NCBI GenBank assembly: GCA_946811695.1
Contig: OX328125.1
Span: 50,812,185 to 50,876,184, forward strand
Origin: Gonocerus acuteangulatus
Taxonomy: Eukaryota; Arthropoda; Insecta; Hemiptera; Coreidae
Length of the DNA stretch: 64,000 bases
Reading direction: 5' to 3'
Positions within the stretch are counted from its first letter, which is position 1, and every line of letters starts with the position of its first letter. The notes under the pieces were generated by a model that did not search any database, was not told where the DNA came from, and saw only the letters and a list, made by a program, of their open reading frames with translations. Shown piece by piece: positions 1 through 11,238 of this stretch. Made by a program: the position numbers and the translations under genes.

Positions 1-9
1 ACTGCACTC

Positions 10-2276
10 TAGGGTGGGCCGAAAAAACTCATTTTTTTATTTCGAAGTTGTAATAGTGGGAATTATATAGAGAAATAAAAGGAAACAAAAATGATCAAAA
101 TCGGTTCACATATTCCGTTCGCGCATTGGAAATTTTACAAAATATGAAACATCTTCCTTTTTGCGACTATTTTTTAAATTTTTGAATTTGATGATTTTGT
201 AATATAATAGTTTTGAACGTCTTCGAATAGAGCCTAAAACCATTGTGTTTTAATTTGGTTTAGATCAGTTGATATCTTTCAGTCGTGCATAGGGCTCACA
301 ATTTGCCCAAATATTGAAATTTTCTCATTTTTAAGAGTTATTTTATGTATCTTTAATATACTTTTTTTAACGTAATAGTTACAGTGTATCTATTTTTTAA
401 CATAAAAACATTGTGTTTTATTTCCACTATAATTTACATTTGATCCTCACCTCAGCCAATTTTTATTTATCAGCTAATTAAATTTTTTTACTGACGTTTC
501 GGCCTCAGGGCCGTCCTCATAAAACTAAATGAAAAACACATTAAATGCATTAAATTACCCCGTTTATTCATACAATGTAAAATTTCTTAAAATTATCCTT
601 AACTAATATTACCTTCATTCATAGTTAGTTAAGGATAATTTTAAGGATATTGTATGAATGAAGGGGATAATTTTAATGTAATTTAATGCATGTAATGTGT
701 TTTTTACTAGTTTTCTAGTAATTAGCTGATAAATAAAAATTGCTGAGGTGAGGATCAAATGTAAATTATTGTGGAAATAATTTATACCTCGGAAATTCCT
801 GTGGATAATCCTTAACATGTCAATTGTGTTTCATTATGGTGTAAATAAATTAACAAATTTCGGCCGCAGAATGACGCCAATGCTACAGAAAAATTTGACC
901 TCCAAAAAGCTAGTTAGGCCTATGACATGAGCAATAACAGTTTTAACGGGCATAGTACATTTCCAATGTCTGTATATTTAAAAAGCTTAAATATTCAAGA
1001 TACAGAATAGTTTTTAACAATAAAGTAACATTTATAAAATAGAATAAAAAAACATAGTTCTGTATAAATTACGGTTATGTTACTTGAACCTGTCCATTAA
1101 TACAGTTCTCAGTTATTTGCCCTGCCTTCAGTATTTTTCAAAGGCCAAGGTCTCTGGAGTCAAGGCTAACAGTAAGTATCCAGGATGGGCGAAAAAACCA
1201 TTCTGATCAACTACAGGGTCGACAACATCAAGTATAGGTTTTGGCAACTACCTCATAGATTGTTTTGCTTGGTAAACAAGTTTTGGGCCGTCTGTAAAGT
1301 GTGTACTTGTTTAGATAGTAAACCACATTGGTATGTATGATTTCAATATAAACAAAACTAGTACTTGAAGTTCAGGTGAGGGCATTTCTTCACTTACGTA
1401 CAATCTGAGAGTTCTAGTTGCATTTGTCAACCACCTCGATACGATAAACGCCCATTTTTCCACGTCTTTATTAGTTCATGTGAAAAAATACTACGCCTAT
1501 TACATTTAAATACTAATTATTTATGAAATAACAAAAACGCGTTCAAAGTACCATTGCCTTCAAAATTGAACTTCAGAACAGTATAATGTACAGGTTCAAC
1601 TAACACAACAGTAGTTTATAAAGAACTATGTTTTTTCTATTTTATAAACGTAACTTTATTGTTAAACACTATTCTATAACTTAAATATTTAAGCTTTTTA
1701 AATATACTGCAAGTGGAAATTTGCCATGCCCGTTATAACTGTCATTGCCTATCATCTCATAGGCCTAACTATCTTTTTTGAGGTCCAGTTTTTCTGTAGC
1801 ATTGGCGTCATTCTGCGGCCGAAATTTGTTCATTTATTGACACCATAATAAAACACAAAATTTTCATGTTAAAAATTCGGAACACTGTAACTATTATGTT
1901 TAAAAAAAGTATATTAAAGATACATAAAATAACTCTTAAAAATGCGAAAATTTCAATATTTGGGCTAATTGTGAGCCCTATGCACGACTGAAAGATATCA
2001 ACTGATCTAAACCAAATTAAAACACAATGTTTTTAGGCTCTATTCGAAGACGTTCAAAACTATTATATTACAAAATCATCAAATTCAAAAATTTAAAAAA
2101 TAGTCGCAAAAAGGAAGATTTTTCATATTTTGTAAAATTTCAAAGCCAATGCGCGAACGGAATATGTGAACCGATTTTGATCATTTTTGTTTCCTTTTAT
2201 TTCTCTATATAATTCGCAACTTTCCCGCACTATTACAACTTCAAAATAAAGAAATGAGTTTTTTCGGCCCACCCTA
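10..2276. mobile_element. hAT-like foldback DNA transposon, complete, with 8-bp TSD
   Basis: Both ends carry the same inverted sequence, beginning TAGGGTGGGCCGAAAAAACT. The arms stay paired for about 1 kb each (about 10-1105 against 1578-2276), apart from a nested insertion in the left arm. The element is flanked by the direct repeat CTGCACTC (2-9 and 2277-2284). An 8-bp target duplication with a TAGGGTG-type end is typical of the hAT superfamily. No transposase ORF remains, so it is non-autonomous. hAT assignment is inference from TSD length and terminus; the TIR and TSD are directly visible. Confidence 0.85.
405..815. repeat. Nested inverted-repeat insertion inside the left arm of the foldback
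   Basis: This segment has no counterpart in the right arm, so it was inserted after the arms formed. It is itself palindromic: 420-485 pairs with 715-782 (GAGGTGAGGATCAAATGTAA in one arm), with an inner hairpin around 610-660. It contains ACGTTTCGGCC followed by a CCGTCCTCA-type stretch, reminiscent of Penelope-like terminal repeats. Borders are approximate. Confidence 0.6.
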
Positions 2277-2754
2277 CTGCACTCCACTAGGGGTGTTAAT
2301 AGAGTTATATTTTTTTATTTGCATAATTCCTAGCGAATGAAACCAATTTTGACCACTTTTGTAAATGGATTTGCTCTTAGCGCAACTATTCCTTGACCTT
2401 GATTGTTGTGACAGATCAATCTATGTTTTGCAGAAACTGAATTACTAATTGCCTTCTGATTGGTTTGGTCAAATCTCTCAGCTAAAATACCGTAAATCTG
2501 TGGCAGTTCACAGAACCAAGATATTTTATTTCCAAGCGATCTCACTTCTTGACACGTTTAAAATCAAAAGTCATAATTTATTTTTAGTTATTTATCAGGT
2601 CCGCAAACATATATTAGGAAAAAATAAAATGAATAAATGATAACCTATCTTTGTTTTTTGTATTCTCCATTGGGAAGAATGCAAAATTACTTTGGTCTAA
2701 TGTTTTCCAGAAAAAAGTACATGCATATAGTTCATCAAAGAGAAAATTAATTAC

Positions 2755-3644
2755 GGTAAAAATGCAGTTTCCAGCCCTCCAAACCGATTTCTTTCAAACT
2801 TTGCACAATAACGTATTTTGATGCACTGAACACGAATACGATAAAAAAACCCGTCGGATTTAACTAGGAAAGAAGTTATTAAGCACTTAAGTTCACTGTT
2901 GTGCAGGTTATGAGAGCTAATTAGAAGAATGTCTAGGACGACTTTAATGTCGAGGATTAGAAAAATGTCTAGGACGACTTTAAGGGCATACATGCTATGC
3001 GTTTCCGCTCGCTCAAGAAGATAACAAAACCCCAGTCAATCCAACTCACTAAAATTAATAGAATTCTATTAATTTTAGCGAGTTGGATTGACTGGGGTTT
3101 TGTTATTTCCTTGAGCGAGCGGAAACGCATAGCACGTATTCCCTTAAGCGACAGGTGACGACGGGTGAGGATGCCCTTAAAATTAACAATATCTTTGAAT
3201 AAATGGTTTCTGAACATTTCAAATGACAGTTCTCTGTTTCCCAATGTTACATATCTGCGCATGCGCGTGTTTACAAATACGCTGATGACGCCTAGTTTTA
3301 TAACCTTCTTAACTTTAGTGCTTACTATTATAGTCTATTAATTTTAGCGAGTTGGATTGACTGGGGTTTTGTTATCTTTTTGAGCGAGCGTAAACGCATA
3401 GCATGTATGTCTTAAAGTCGTCATTTATGCCTTAAAGTCATGTATGCCTTAAAGTCGTCACAAATTTAGTTGTTTACATTAGCTCTCATAACCTGCACAA
3501 CAGTGAACTTAAGTGCTTAATAACTTCTTTCCTAGTTAAATCCGACGTTTTCTTTTATCGTATTCGTGTTTAGTGCATCAAAATACGTTATTGTGCAAAG
3601 TTTGAAAGAAATCGGTTTGGAGGGCTGGAAAATGCATTTTTACC
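2755..3644. mobile_element. GGTAAAA-family foldback element, copy 1, with 8-bp TSD
   Basis: Inverted ends start GGTAAAAATGCA and run through the stretch CCCTCCAAACCGATTTCTTT. The 8-bp direct repeat TTAATTAC flanks it exactly (2747-2754 and 3645-3652). Arms of roughly 180 bp enclose a core with a near-perfect palindrome centred on GAATTC at about 3060 and three copies of GAGTTGGATTGACTGGGG in both orientations. There is no coding capacity. A second copy lies at 61829-62501. An 8-bp duplication suggests hAT or a P-like superfamily; the superfamily is not certain. Confidence 0.8.
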
Positions 3645-3839
3645 TTAATTACTTTTCTTCAAGAAAGTGAAGCCCAATTGAAGCAATAATGTTAAAACGA
3701 AGTGATTTACTGACAAAACGTTGAGTGAGTAAGAATTTTTAAAGTAAATAGTGACACAGTATCTAAAATAATAAACGTTATGGAATCGCTTGTAAACATA
3801 ACCTCTAATGTTTAAGTATTACAAGCTAGTCCTTTTTGC

Positions 3840-4960
3840 TCTTGTGATTATGCTGTAGTTTTAAATGCTGTGAAAGGCATAAAACAAGAAGAATATGTCT
3901 CAAGTTTGGCAGATATAATCGATGCTAAAACTATTAAATTTGCTTCCTATATATCAGGACACAGATTTTGTGTACATTTTAATAGTAAGCTGGAAGTAGA
4001 TAAGCTAGTCAACCAACAGAGGCATAAAGTATTCGTGGGCACGTTATTTTATTTAGGCATTTCTTAGAGCCAGGAATAAGGATAGTTGTATCCAATGCTT
4101 TTCCTGAAATCTCTAATGAAGCGATAGAAGAAGCTAGGAATGAAAATAGTTTTTTAGAGCCAGGAATAAGGATAGTTGTATCCAATGCTTTTCCTGAAAT
4201 CTCCAATGAAGCGATTGAAGAAGCTAGGAATGGAAATAGAGCCAGGAATAAGGATAGTTGTATCCAATGCTTTTCCTGAAATCTCTAATGAAGCGATAGA
4301 AGAAGCTAGGAATGGAAATAGAGCCAGGAATAAGGATAGTTGTATCCAATGCTTTTCCTGAAATCTCTAATGAAGCGATAGAAGAAGCTAGGAATGAAAA
4401 TAGTTTCGCCCTTACAGTGTTTAAGAGCTGGCCTTTATGATCCGAGGTTATCACATGTACTTAGTCATCGGAGGCAGCTGTTTATTAGTCCTGAAGGCAT
4501 TGGTAAGCTACCTTCTTCATTGGTTATAAGTATTCACATAAAATCAGCTGTTTTATATGTAAAGGACCTCATTTAGCAGCTGCATGTCCCAAAGCACATA
4601 AAACTGAAACGGATAATTCCCAAGACCATGCTAATACTGATGAACATGAAGCCTTCAAGAAGAACGGGTACTGCTGTCAACAAATTGAATCAAGAAACTG
4701 TATTTATACCTATTCCTTCTACTTCGCTAACCGACGAAAAACTAAAATTCTTCTGTGAGTGTCTTTCTGTGAAACAAGTGCAAGAGCCGAAGGAAAATAC
4801 GGACAAAGGTGAAATACAAAAACAACGGGATTTATTGACGTCCACAGAAAACGTGTATAAGAGAATGGAAAATCTAGAGGAGGCTTTGTTAGGGATTTCT
4901 ACATGGTACAATGATCAAGTATGTTGATCCAGATATTATGTACAAGTTGACAAAACTGGC
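3840..4960 (+). pseudogene. Degenerate gag/ORF1-like remnant with one CCHC zinc knuckle
   Basis: Three frames must be joined to follow the protein. 3870-4067 encodes EYVSSLADIIDAKTIKFASY and onward. The tandemly repeated stretch 4066-4404 encodes IRIVVSNAFPEISNEAIEEA. 4394-4535 encodes SPLQCLRAGLYDPRLSHVLS and onward. A further frame holds a C-X2-C-X4-H-X4-C knuckle at 4549-4587 (CFICKGPHLAAAC). 4628-4927 remains open with polar, acidic sequence. An N-terminal domain followed by a nucleic-acid-binding knuckle is the layout of retrotransposon gag or LINE ORF1 proteins. Frameshifts and the internal duplication show it is dead. The family is not identified. An A-rich stretch near 4965-4995 may be its tail. 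Confidence 0.6.
4066..4404. repeat. Tandem repeat, four copies, unit about 82-90 bp
   Basis: Units start at about 4066, 4156, 4238 and 4320, each opening AGAGCCAGGAATAAGGATAG and differing by a few bases. The unit is a piece of gag-like coding sequence, so the array is a local amplification inside the pseudogene. The period is not a multiple of three, which shifts frame between copies. Confidence 0.9.
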
Positions 4961-5167
4961 AAAAGTAAAATAAAATAAAAATAAAAAAAATACAAAATTT
5001 AGAAGAAGCCAACCATTGTTGGCACTTCCAGAGGTGTCTTAATAAATATTTTATTGATCATGAAAAGATCAGGCAAGTAAATTGTCTCGGGGCCACTGTC
5101 TCTTAAGCCGCCTGGGAGGATTGTCTGGATGGTATTGAGAAGATAAGGATTGACCTACGGGATTAGG

Positions 5168-5476
5168 ATGGTAAGACAATTTGGAGTGGAACGTTTGGAA
5201 ACGGGTTTTAGCGAGGTCAAGGACAAATGGGATGTTGAGGTCATTGTGTAGGGTTTTGTTGGATACATAGAAAGGGGCGATGAAAGGAAGATAGGGACAG
5301 AAGAAGGTATGGAACAGGATGCCGAGGAATTAGCTACTTCTCCGAGAGGTGTGTCGCATAAAGAAGAAAAAAGGAACACATCATTTTCGAGGGGTCGAAC
5401 TCGAAAAAAACGTGCAACGGGGAAAAAAGAACCTACGACACGCAAAGAAGAACAAGAAAAATTCAAGAAGAAGTAA
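5168..5476 (+). pseudogene. Unassigned 102-codon basic/acidic ORF with one in-frame stop
   Basis: From ATG at 5168 the frame stays open to TAA at 5474-5476, except for a TAG at 5249-5251 (codon 28). The C-terminal half is highly charged (GRTRKKRATGKKEPTTRKEE) and ends in lysines. It lies just downstream of the gag-like remnant and may be the tail of the same element. No family is recognised, and compositional chance is possible. Confidence 0.3.
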
Positions 5477-5904
5477 AAACGCTTTCCTTATATAATTTTT
5501 TATATCACTTTTTGTTTTAATTTCTTACCATGATTTGGTATTTTACTATAGTAAGAAGAGCGAAAATAACACAGCTGTTAATTCACTTCATATTATGTTC
5601 TTTTCATACTTTTATGTTTTACTATGATTTTAAGTAACTGTGAACTACTACTATTTAAATTTATTATGTGACGCTTGTTTAAAGTGAGCAAATTGCCTTT
5701 GTTGTGAAGCTCCAGAAACAAATAAATAATGTTTTCCATTCTTGTTGGAGTTTTTTTTCGCTTATAGAAATTTCCTGAATGGTAAATAAATTAGCCATAA
5801 AAATATTTCGTTTAGTTGTGCCGGTGGTGACAAAGTGTACCCAACTTAGTTTTTTTCGTAGTTTTGATAATAATTAAAATTTATTCTTCTAAATGTTTTA
5901 TTGA

Positions 5905-6725
5905 TTACAGGTGAAGACGGGGAAAAATAGATAAATAGATAGTCCACCACGCAGAAGATGCGTAACGGAGCACTTTCCTCATAATTTGTGTAGGGTATTC
6001 CTGAATAGTTTGCTTAAAACAACCAATATAACTAAAATAAAAAATGAATAGTTCTGGTCTTTTTACATTTGTAAAGATTAACTGTTTCAATTATTAATTT
6101 TTTAATTAATTTATTTCCAGATATTGTGTATGCATGGTAATACACTACTTAATAAATACCCAAAAACTTCACATTTTCGTCTATTGATCTTGACGAATCA
6201 TCATACCCCCATGGAAAAAAAAAATATTCTACAATAATAACACAGGAACGGAATACAGCGCCCGTAGTGGTAGATGTCAGAAGGAAATAACACAAGTAAA
6301 ATCATATCAAAACACAGGCGCTCCTAGTAGGAGTTTGGCCAACCTACGTTTGGCGGCTGAATTCAATTCAAACATAGTACAAAGTAACCCCCATTTCCGA
6401 TTTAGTTCGTTTTTACAACACTTCCATCTCATTAGTTACCCACGAAGTATGCCGAGTTTCTTTACAATATAACATAAATTACGACCGGCATGAGCAAATT
6501 AGTAATTTGGATACAGGGTAAGGCCCCCACTCCAATGAGCAGATTTATTTTATGTTTACAATACATCTTTCTTTTAAGATGACCGCAAGGAATACAGAGT
6601 TCGTATTATGTTATAATTTAATTTAGCCGCCAGACTGGGGATTGGTTGTAACTTTTGACACTACGGGCGCTGAGCTAGGGCACTGTATCCGTTTCCTGCA
6701 TTTTTACATTTGGACGATTTTGTGT
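5905..6725 (-). repeat. Dispersed foldback repeat, hairpin-ended family (minus orientation)
   Basis: Subsequence 5935-5985 is the reverse complement of a terminal hairpin motif seen at several other places in the window (CGCAG...CTGCG type followed by T-rich DNA). 6243-6290 is inverted against 6655-6700 (GCGCCCGTAGTG against CACTACGGGCGC). The middle, about 6385-6545, contains one unit of a roughly 130-bp sequence that is tandemly repeated at 21355-21720. No ORF. Likely a Helentron-like non-autonomous element; borders approximate. Confidence 0.5.
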
Positions 6726-7006
6726 ATTTAATAAATAGTTTAGTACCTCCCTTTCAAAATACTCTATTTAAAAATAAATAATTGAGTCAACAGCCCGTTT
6801 CAAATAAAAAAAAAATCTGATGATATATATAATATATAATAAAGCTTTATTTACAATATTTACATAGTATCATACATAAGTGTTTATAACATGTACAATA
6901 AACATGTTCTTGCTAATTTATAGCAAATTATTCGATTTTTATAGTTTTGTAATTTTTTGGGAAAAATTTCAAAAAAAACCCAGAACATTTTAAATACTAA
7001 GTTGAA

Positions 7007-9706
7007 TTACATTACATTGTGCCTGTCAAGTAAAATGTGTTTAGTTCGTCTGTGTACGTATCTAGTTAGTGATTTTTTGTCGTAGTCACCTATGTTTGCT
7101 ATGTGTGGATTAATGGAATGTGTTACTTGTCCAAAAAACTTGTCAGTAAGTTTGTATATGTAGTCTGTTATTGTAGCTATTTCTAGTTCTTCGTGCATGT
7201 GTGTGATCTTTGTGTATCTTGGATAATTGTTGATTATTCGGAGGAAGCAGTTTTGTATAATTTGTAGTTTTTTGTAGTTTGTAGTTGATGTGCAGCTCCA
7301 TACTGGGCAGGCATAACAAAGGACTGGGCGGATGACACTCTTGTAGATAGTCATTTTATTTTGCGGATTTAGTTTTGAATTTCTATTAAAATAAGGATAA
7401 ATTTTATAAAGTAGATTTTTAGCAGCTTCGGTTTTATTGTTTATGTGTTTTGTGAATGTTAGGCCTCTATCTAAAGTCACTCCTAAATACTTAATGTGCT
7501 CTGTCCATGAAATACTGTGGTTTACAAGATAGAGTTTGCTTGGGATATTTGGGCGTCTTTTTGTGAAGATAATGGCGTCTGTTTTAGCGAGATTAATTTT
7601 AATTTTCCATTTTTTGCAGAATTTGTTGATTTTCTTGTAGGTATTTGGTAGTCTGTTTGTTATGGTGTCTATCCTGAATGAGCTAGTGTATATGGCTGTG
7701 TCGTCGGCAAACAGAGAGAGATTTGTGTCTTTAGATTGTGGTATGTCGTTGATGTATATATTGAAGAGGGTGGGGCTAAGACAGGAACCTTGAGGAACGC
7801 CGGCAGGAATTGGTTGTTTATTAGAGGTATATGACTTTATTGAAACAAAGAAGGATCTATTGGAGATAAATGAGTGTATTGTGTGGATGAGATAGGATGG
7901 TGTGCCAATGTTTATGAGTTTGTAAATTAGTCCTAAGTGCCAAACTGTGTCAAATGCTTTCTCGATGTCTAGTAGTATTAAGCCTGTGTGTTTCTTTTCG
8001 TTGAAGTGTTTTGTAATGTGGTCAGTTAGTCTGGCTAGTTGTGCTACTGTGGAGTGTTTTTCTCGGAATCCAAATTGTTCGTCAATCAAGTATCTTCGTT
8101 CATTGAGGTGTTTGTGCAGTCTTGTTAATATTATTTTTTCGAATATTTTTGATATAATGTTTAATAAACTAATAGGTCTGTAGTTGGTAGGGAGAGAGGG
8201 ATCTTTTTTAGGTTTAGGTAGGGCGATGAGTTTAGCTGTTTTCCATGTTTCCGGAAAGTGTTTAAGCCTGAAAATACAGTTGAATATTTTTGTTAAACAA
8301 ATAATTGCTTTCCTGGGAAGGTTTTTGATACTGATTGGGGAAATATTGTCTGGTCCAGAGGATTTCCTTGTGTTCAATTTCTTGATAAGAGACGCAACTT
8401 CCCTGGGTGAGACAGAGGGAAAGTTTTCATTAGTTGGACATTTCAGATATTTATTTTCTTTTCACCGTACTGTGTTTTCGTGGTATCGAGATCCTGAATT
8501 TTGTGTGAGAAGATGTATTTCATGGAAGTGTTTCGCAAGTACAGCTGCTTTGTCTTTACTATCATAAACAAATCTATTGTTACTCTTCAGAGGAGGGATA
8601 GAAATAGAGGAGGAGGTAAATCGTTTATGAACTTTCCAAAGAGAATTGTCTCTAGGATTAAGCGTGGATAGGAATTTCTTCCAGTTTTGGTTTCTCCAGA
8701 CGTTCAATCGCTTACGAGTGAAGTCTTCTAACCAATTTATGATGCGCCGGAATGCAGGGTTGTAGGGAAGACGGAATTTCTTTTTAACTTTGTTTTTAAT
8801 GTGGATGAGTATTTTGAGATGGTAGGGCAATTCTTGTACCCCTTCGGAAGGGGATGTGATTATTGGAGTGGATTTTCGGAGAGCAAGTTTAATATTATCG
8901 ATAAAAGCATTTATGTGGAATTTTAGATCGGTGGGATTATTTATTATTGGATTAACGGGTATGTTGCAATTTAAAATTTCTCTATATATTTCCCAGTTAG
9001 TCTGCTTAAAGTTGAGGGTTTCCCTGGTTGATTTTACTTTCAATGTATTATATAAACAGGATAAAACTGAATCGTGATCAGAGCTAAGGCAGCTTATGGG
9101 AATCAAATGTGATATCTGGTCAATGTTTTTGGTAAGGGCGAGGTCTATTATACTGGGATTAAATTTTTTTTGAGAAGGATAATGTGTAGGTGAGTTAGGG
9201 GCATGTAGGTTTATATGTTTGTTATTGGATAAATACCCTAACAGGGTTTCGCCATTTTTATTGTTGCAGTGACAATTCCAATATGTATTTTTAGAATTTA
9301 AGTCTCCCATTAAAATAATACTTTTGTTTAATCTAAACATTTTTTGTAAGTCCGGAGTTACAAGCTTGTTGGGAGGTACATATACAGATATGATTAATGT
9401 GGGTCTGTTCATGATATTTACTTTAATTCCTATCGCTTCAGTATATTTCAAATTGTTTATTGGAATTAGTGAATGTTTAATATCTGACTTAACCATAATC
9501 ATTACTCCTCCACCTTCCCTATTCCTATCCTTACGGTACACGGAATACCCTCGGACTGATAACCGATCAGATTCCTTTAGGTGTGTTTCATTGAGAGCAA
9601 CAAAATGAGGTTGATTATTATTGATAAAATCTTTAAATTCTACTAGTTTGTTTCTAATGGAACGTGCGTTCCAAAACATAAATTTTATTTTTTTAATCTT
9701 ATCCAT
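7007..9706 (-). pseudogene. LINE ORF2: endonuclease-reverse transcriptase, one premature stop
   Basis: The frame is open for 900 codons, apart from a TGA at 8464-8462, after codon 414. The preceding base context (CGG TGA) fits a CGA to TGA change. N-terminal EN residues are present: FWNARS, NETHLK, REGGGV, GDLN and SSDHD. RT motifs follow: SGPDNI, FGFREKHST, LDIEKAFDTVWH, GVPQGSCLSPTLF, the catalytic FADD and KYLGV. Length is close to Jockey ORF2 proteins (about 900 residues). The protein would nick target DNA and reverse-transcribe the LINE RNA. With one nonsense codon it is recently inactivated, or its 415-900 part is lost unless read through. Confidence 0.9.
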
Positions 9707-10177
9707 AATTACTTAAGAAATTTATTTTACTAGAACATTTGTAGAAATGTATCCTTTGTAATATTACTAAGGATGTGAGGTGTAGTTTTAAAAAGCAGAC
9801 AGTAAAAGAGAGAGAAATAGAGAGTAGAAAATATAATTGATTCATGGGATTGATTAGGATTTGATATGGAAAGCAGACAGGTGGTGCTGTCTGTTGATTA
9901 GACAGTGAATTGATATTATCAGCTGCATGGTGTTTACTAGTGTAGGTTGCAATAGTTTGGAAGGTTATGAGTAGAACCTGTGAAGTGTTGGTGTAAAAAG
10001 CTATATATTTACAAATGTAGGAAGTAAATAACTGTGTTGGCGTGGTTGTTGTTATTGTTAGGCAGTAGAAGTATACAGGATAAAGATAAACTGTAAGTAG
10101 ATAATTGCTAATGCTTAATAATATATTATCAACTAATTCTACTTTATGACATCTTATTATTTCTGATATGACCAACA

Positions 10178-11040
10178 TTAATCAAATAGTGAAGCAATAC
10201 CTTCAATTAATACAAATATTTTTGATAAACCATCATCTGCTGTATTAAGTTTTGACATTAAAAACTTGATGTTTTTTATGATATTGGATATGTTTAGAGA
10301 ACCTAAGAAATCTTTAATTTCCTTAAACGTTTCAAAAATTGATGGTTCTTTATCTTTAGGTTGAAAAGTACCTTGTGGCCATTTGGATGATGCTTTTGGA
10401 AGCTGTGGAAAGTCTTGTTTCTTGAAGTTTATAGGAGTGAGTGGAACTTTGGGATGGCTTCTGCTCAGCTTGATGTTTAATTGTCTTTCATAGATAGGGC
10501 ACTTCACATCATTAGAATAGTGATTTCCTTGACAGTTAGCACAAACAGGAACAAAACTCTTATTAGCATCATTTGTACACTGATATGATGGGTGATCCTT
10601 AGAGCATTTCATGCATTTAGGCTTCTTATGACAATTTGATGCTAGGTGATTGTATTCTTGACAATTATAACAGATAGTGAGACTTCTTGATGACTTATAT
10701 TTTTCCCATCTCACTACTACATTGCAGACATACTTCAGAGCATTTAATTTCGGAATCTGTTCCCTGTTTTCTAGAGTAATAACCCATATAGGTAGTTTCT
10801 GGTTTGGATTCACTTTTTTATTAATCATTTGAAATATTTTTGCTATTTCCAGTTTCTTTGTTTCTAGATCCGATTTAATATCTTCTGTATCAAATGTAGG
10901 TGGGATTCCCCTTAAAATGTATTTTGGTTTTATTTCAGAATTTGGAGTGTATGTATGGAATTCCAAACCTACTGTTTTAAAATGATCCTGAACTGATTGG
11001 AAATCTTCTCTGTTATAAGTGATAAATACCGTTTTATTCT
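10178..11040 (-). pseudogene. LINE ORF1, C-terminal part with three zinc knuckles
   Basis: The frame starts at the insertion border near 11040 rather than at an ATG: codons upstream of Met 10966 (TVFITYNREDFQSVQ) are open. KPKYILRGIPPTFDTEDIKS matches the RNA-binding region preceding knuckles in Jockey ORF1. Knuckles follow: CYNCQEYNHLASNC, CMKCSKDHPSYQC and CANCQGNHYSNDVKC. It would package LINE RNA into a ribonucleoprotein. It is separated from its start by the Helentron-like insertion, so it is disrupted. ORF1 stops at 10178, about 470 bp before the ORF2 start. Confidence 0.85.
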
Positions 11041-11199
11041 TTTAGCGCGGTTCCTCCCTCCCCCATAGGGAGGAACCCCGCTTATAAGGTTGATACAATG
11101 AAACAATCCGGAAGTGCCGACTAGAAAATTTTGCGTTTCAGAACCCCTAGAAACCGAAAATAACGGTGGTTCAAATTTGTATATATATATATATGTATA

Positions 11200-11238
<39 letters not shown>

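Noticed and set aside
9699..10178. 159-codon minus ORF between LINE ORF1 and ORF2
   Set aside because: Hydrophobic, low-complexity spacer with no known LINE counterpart; most likely chance.
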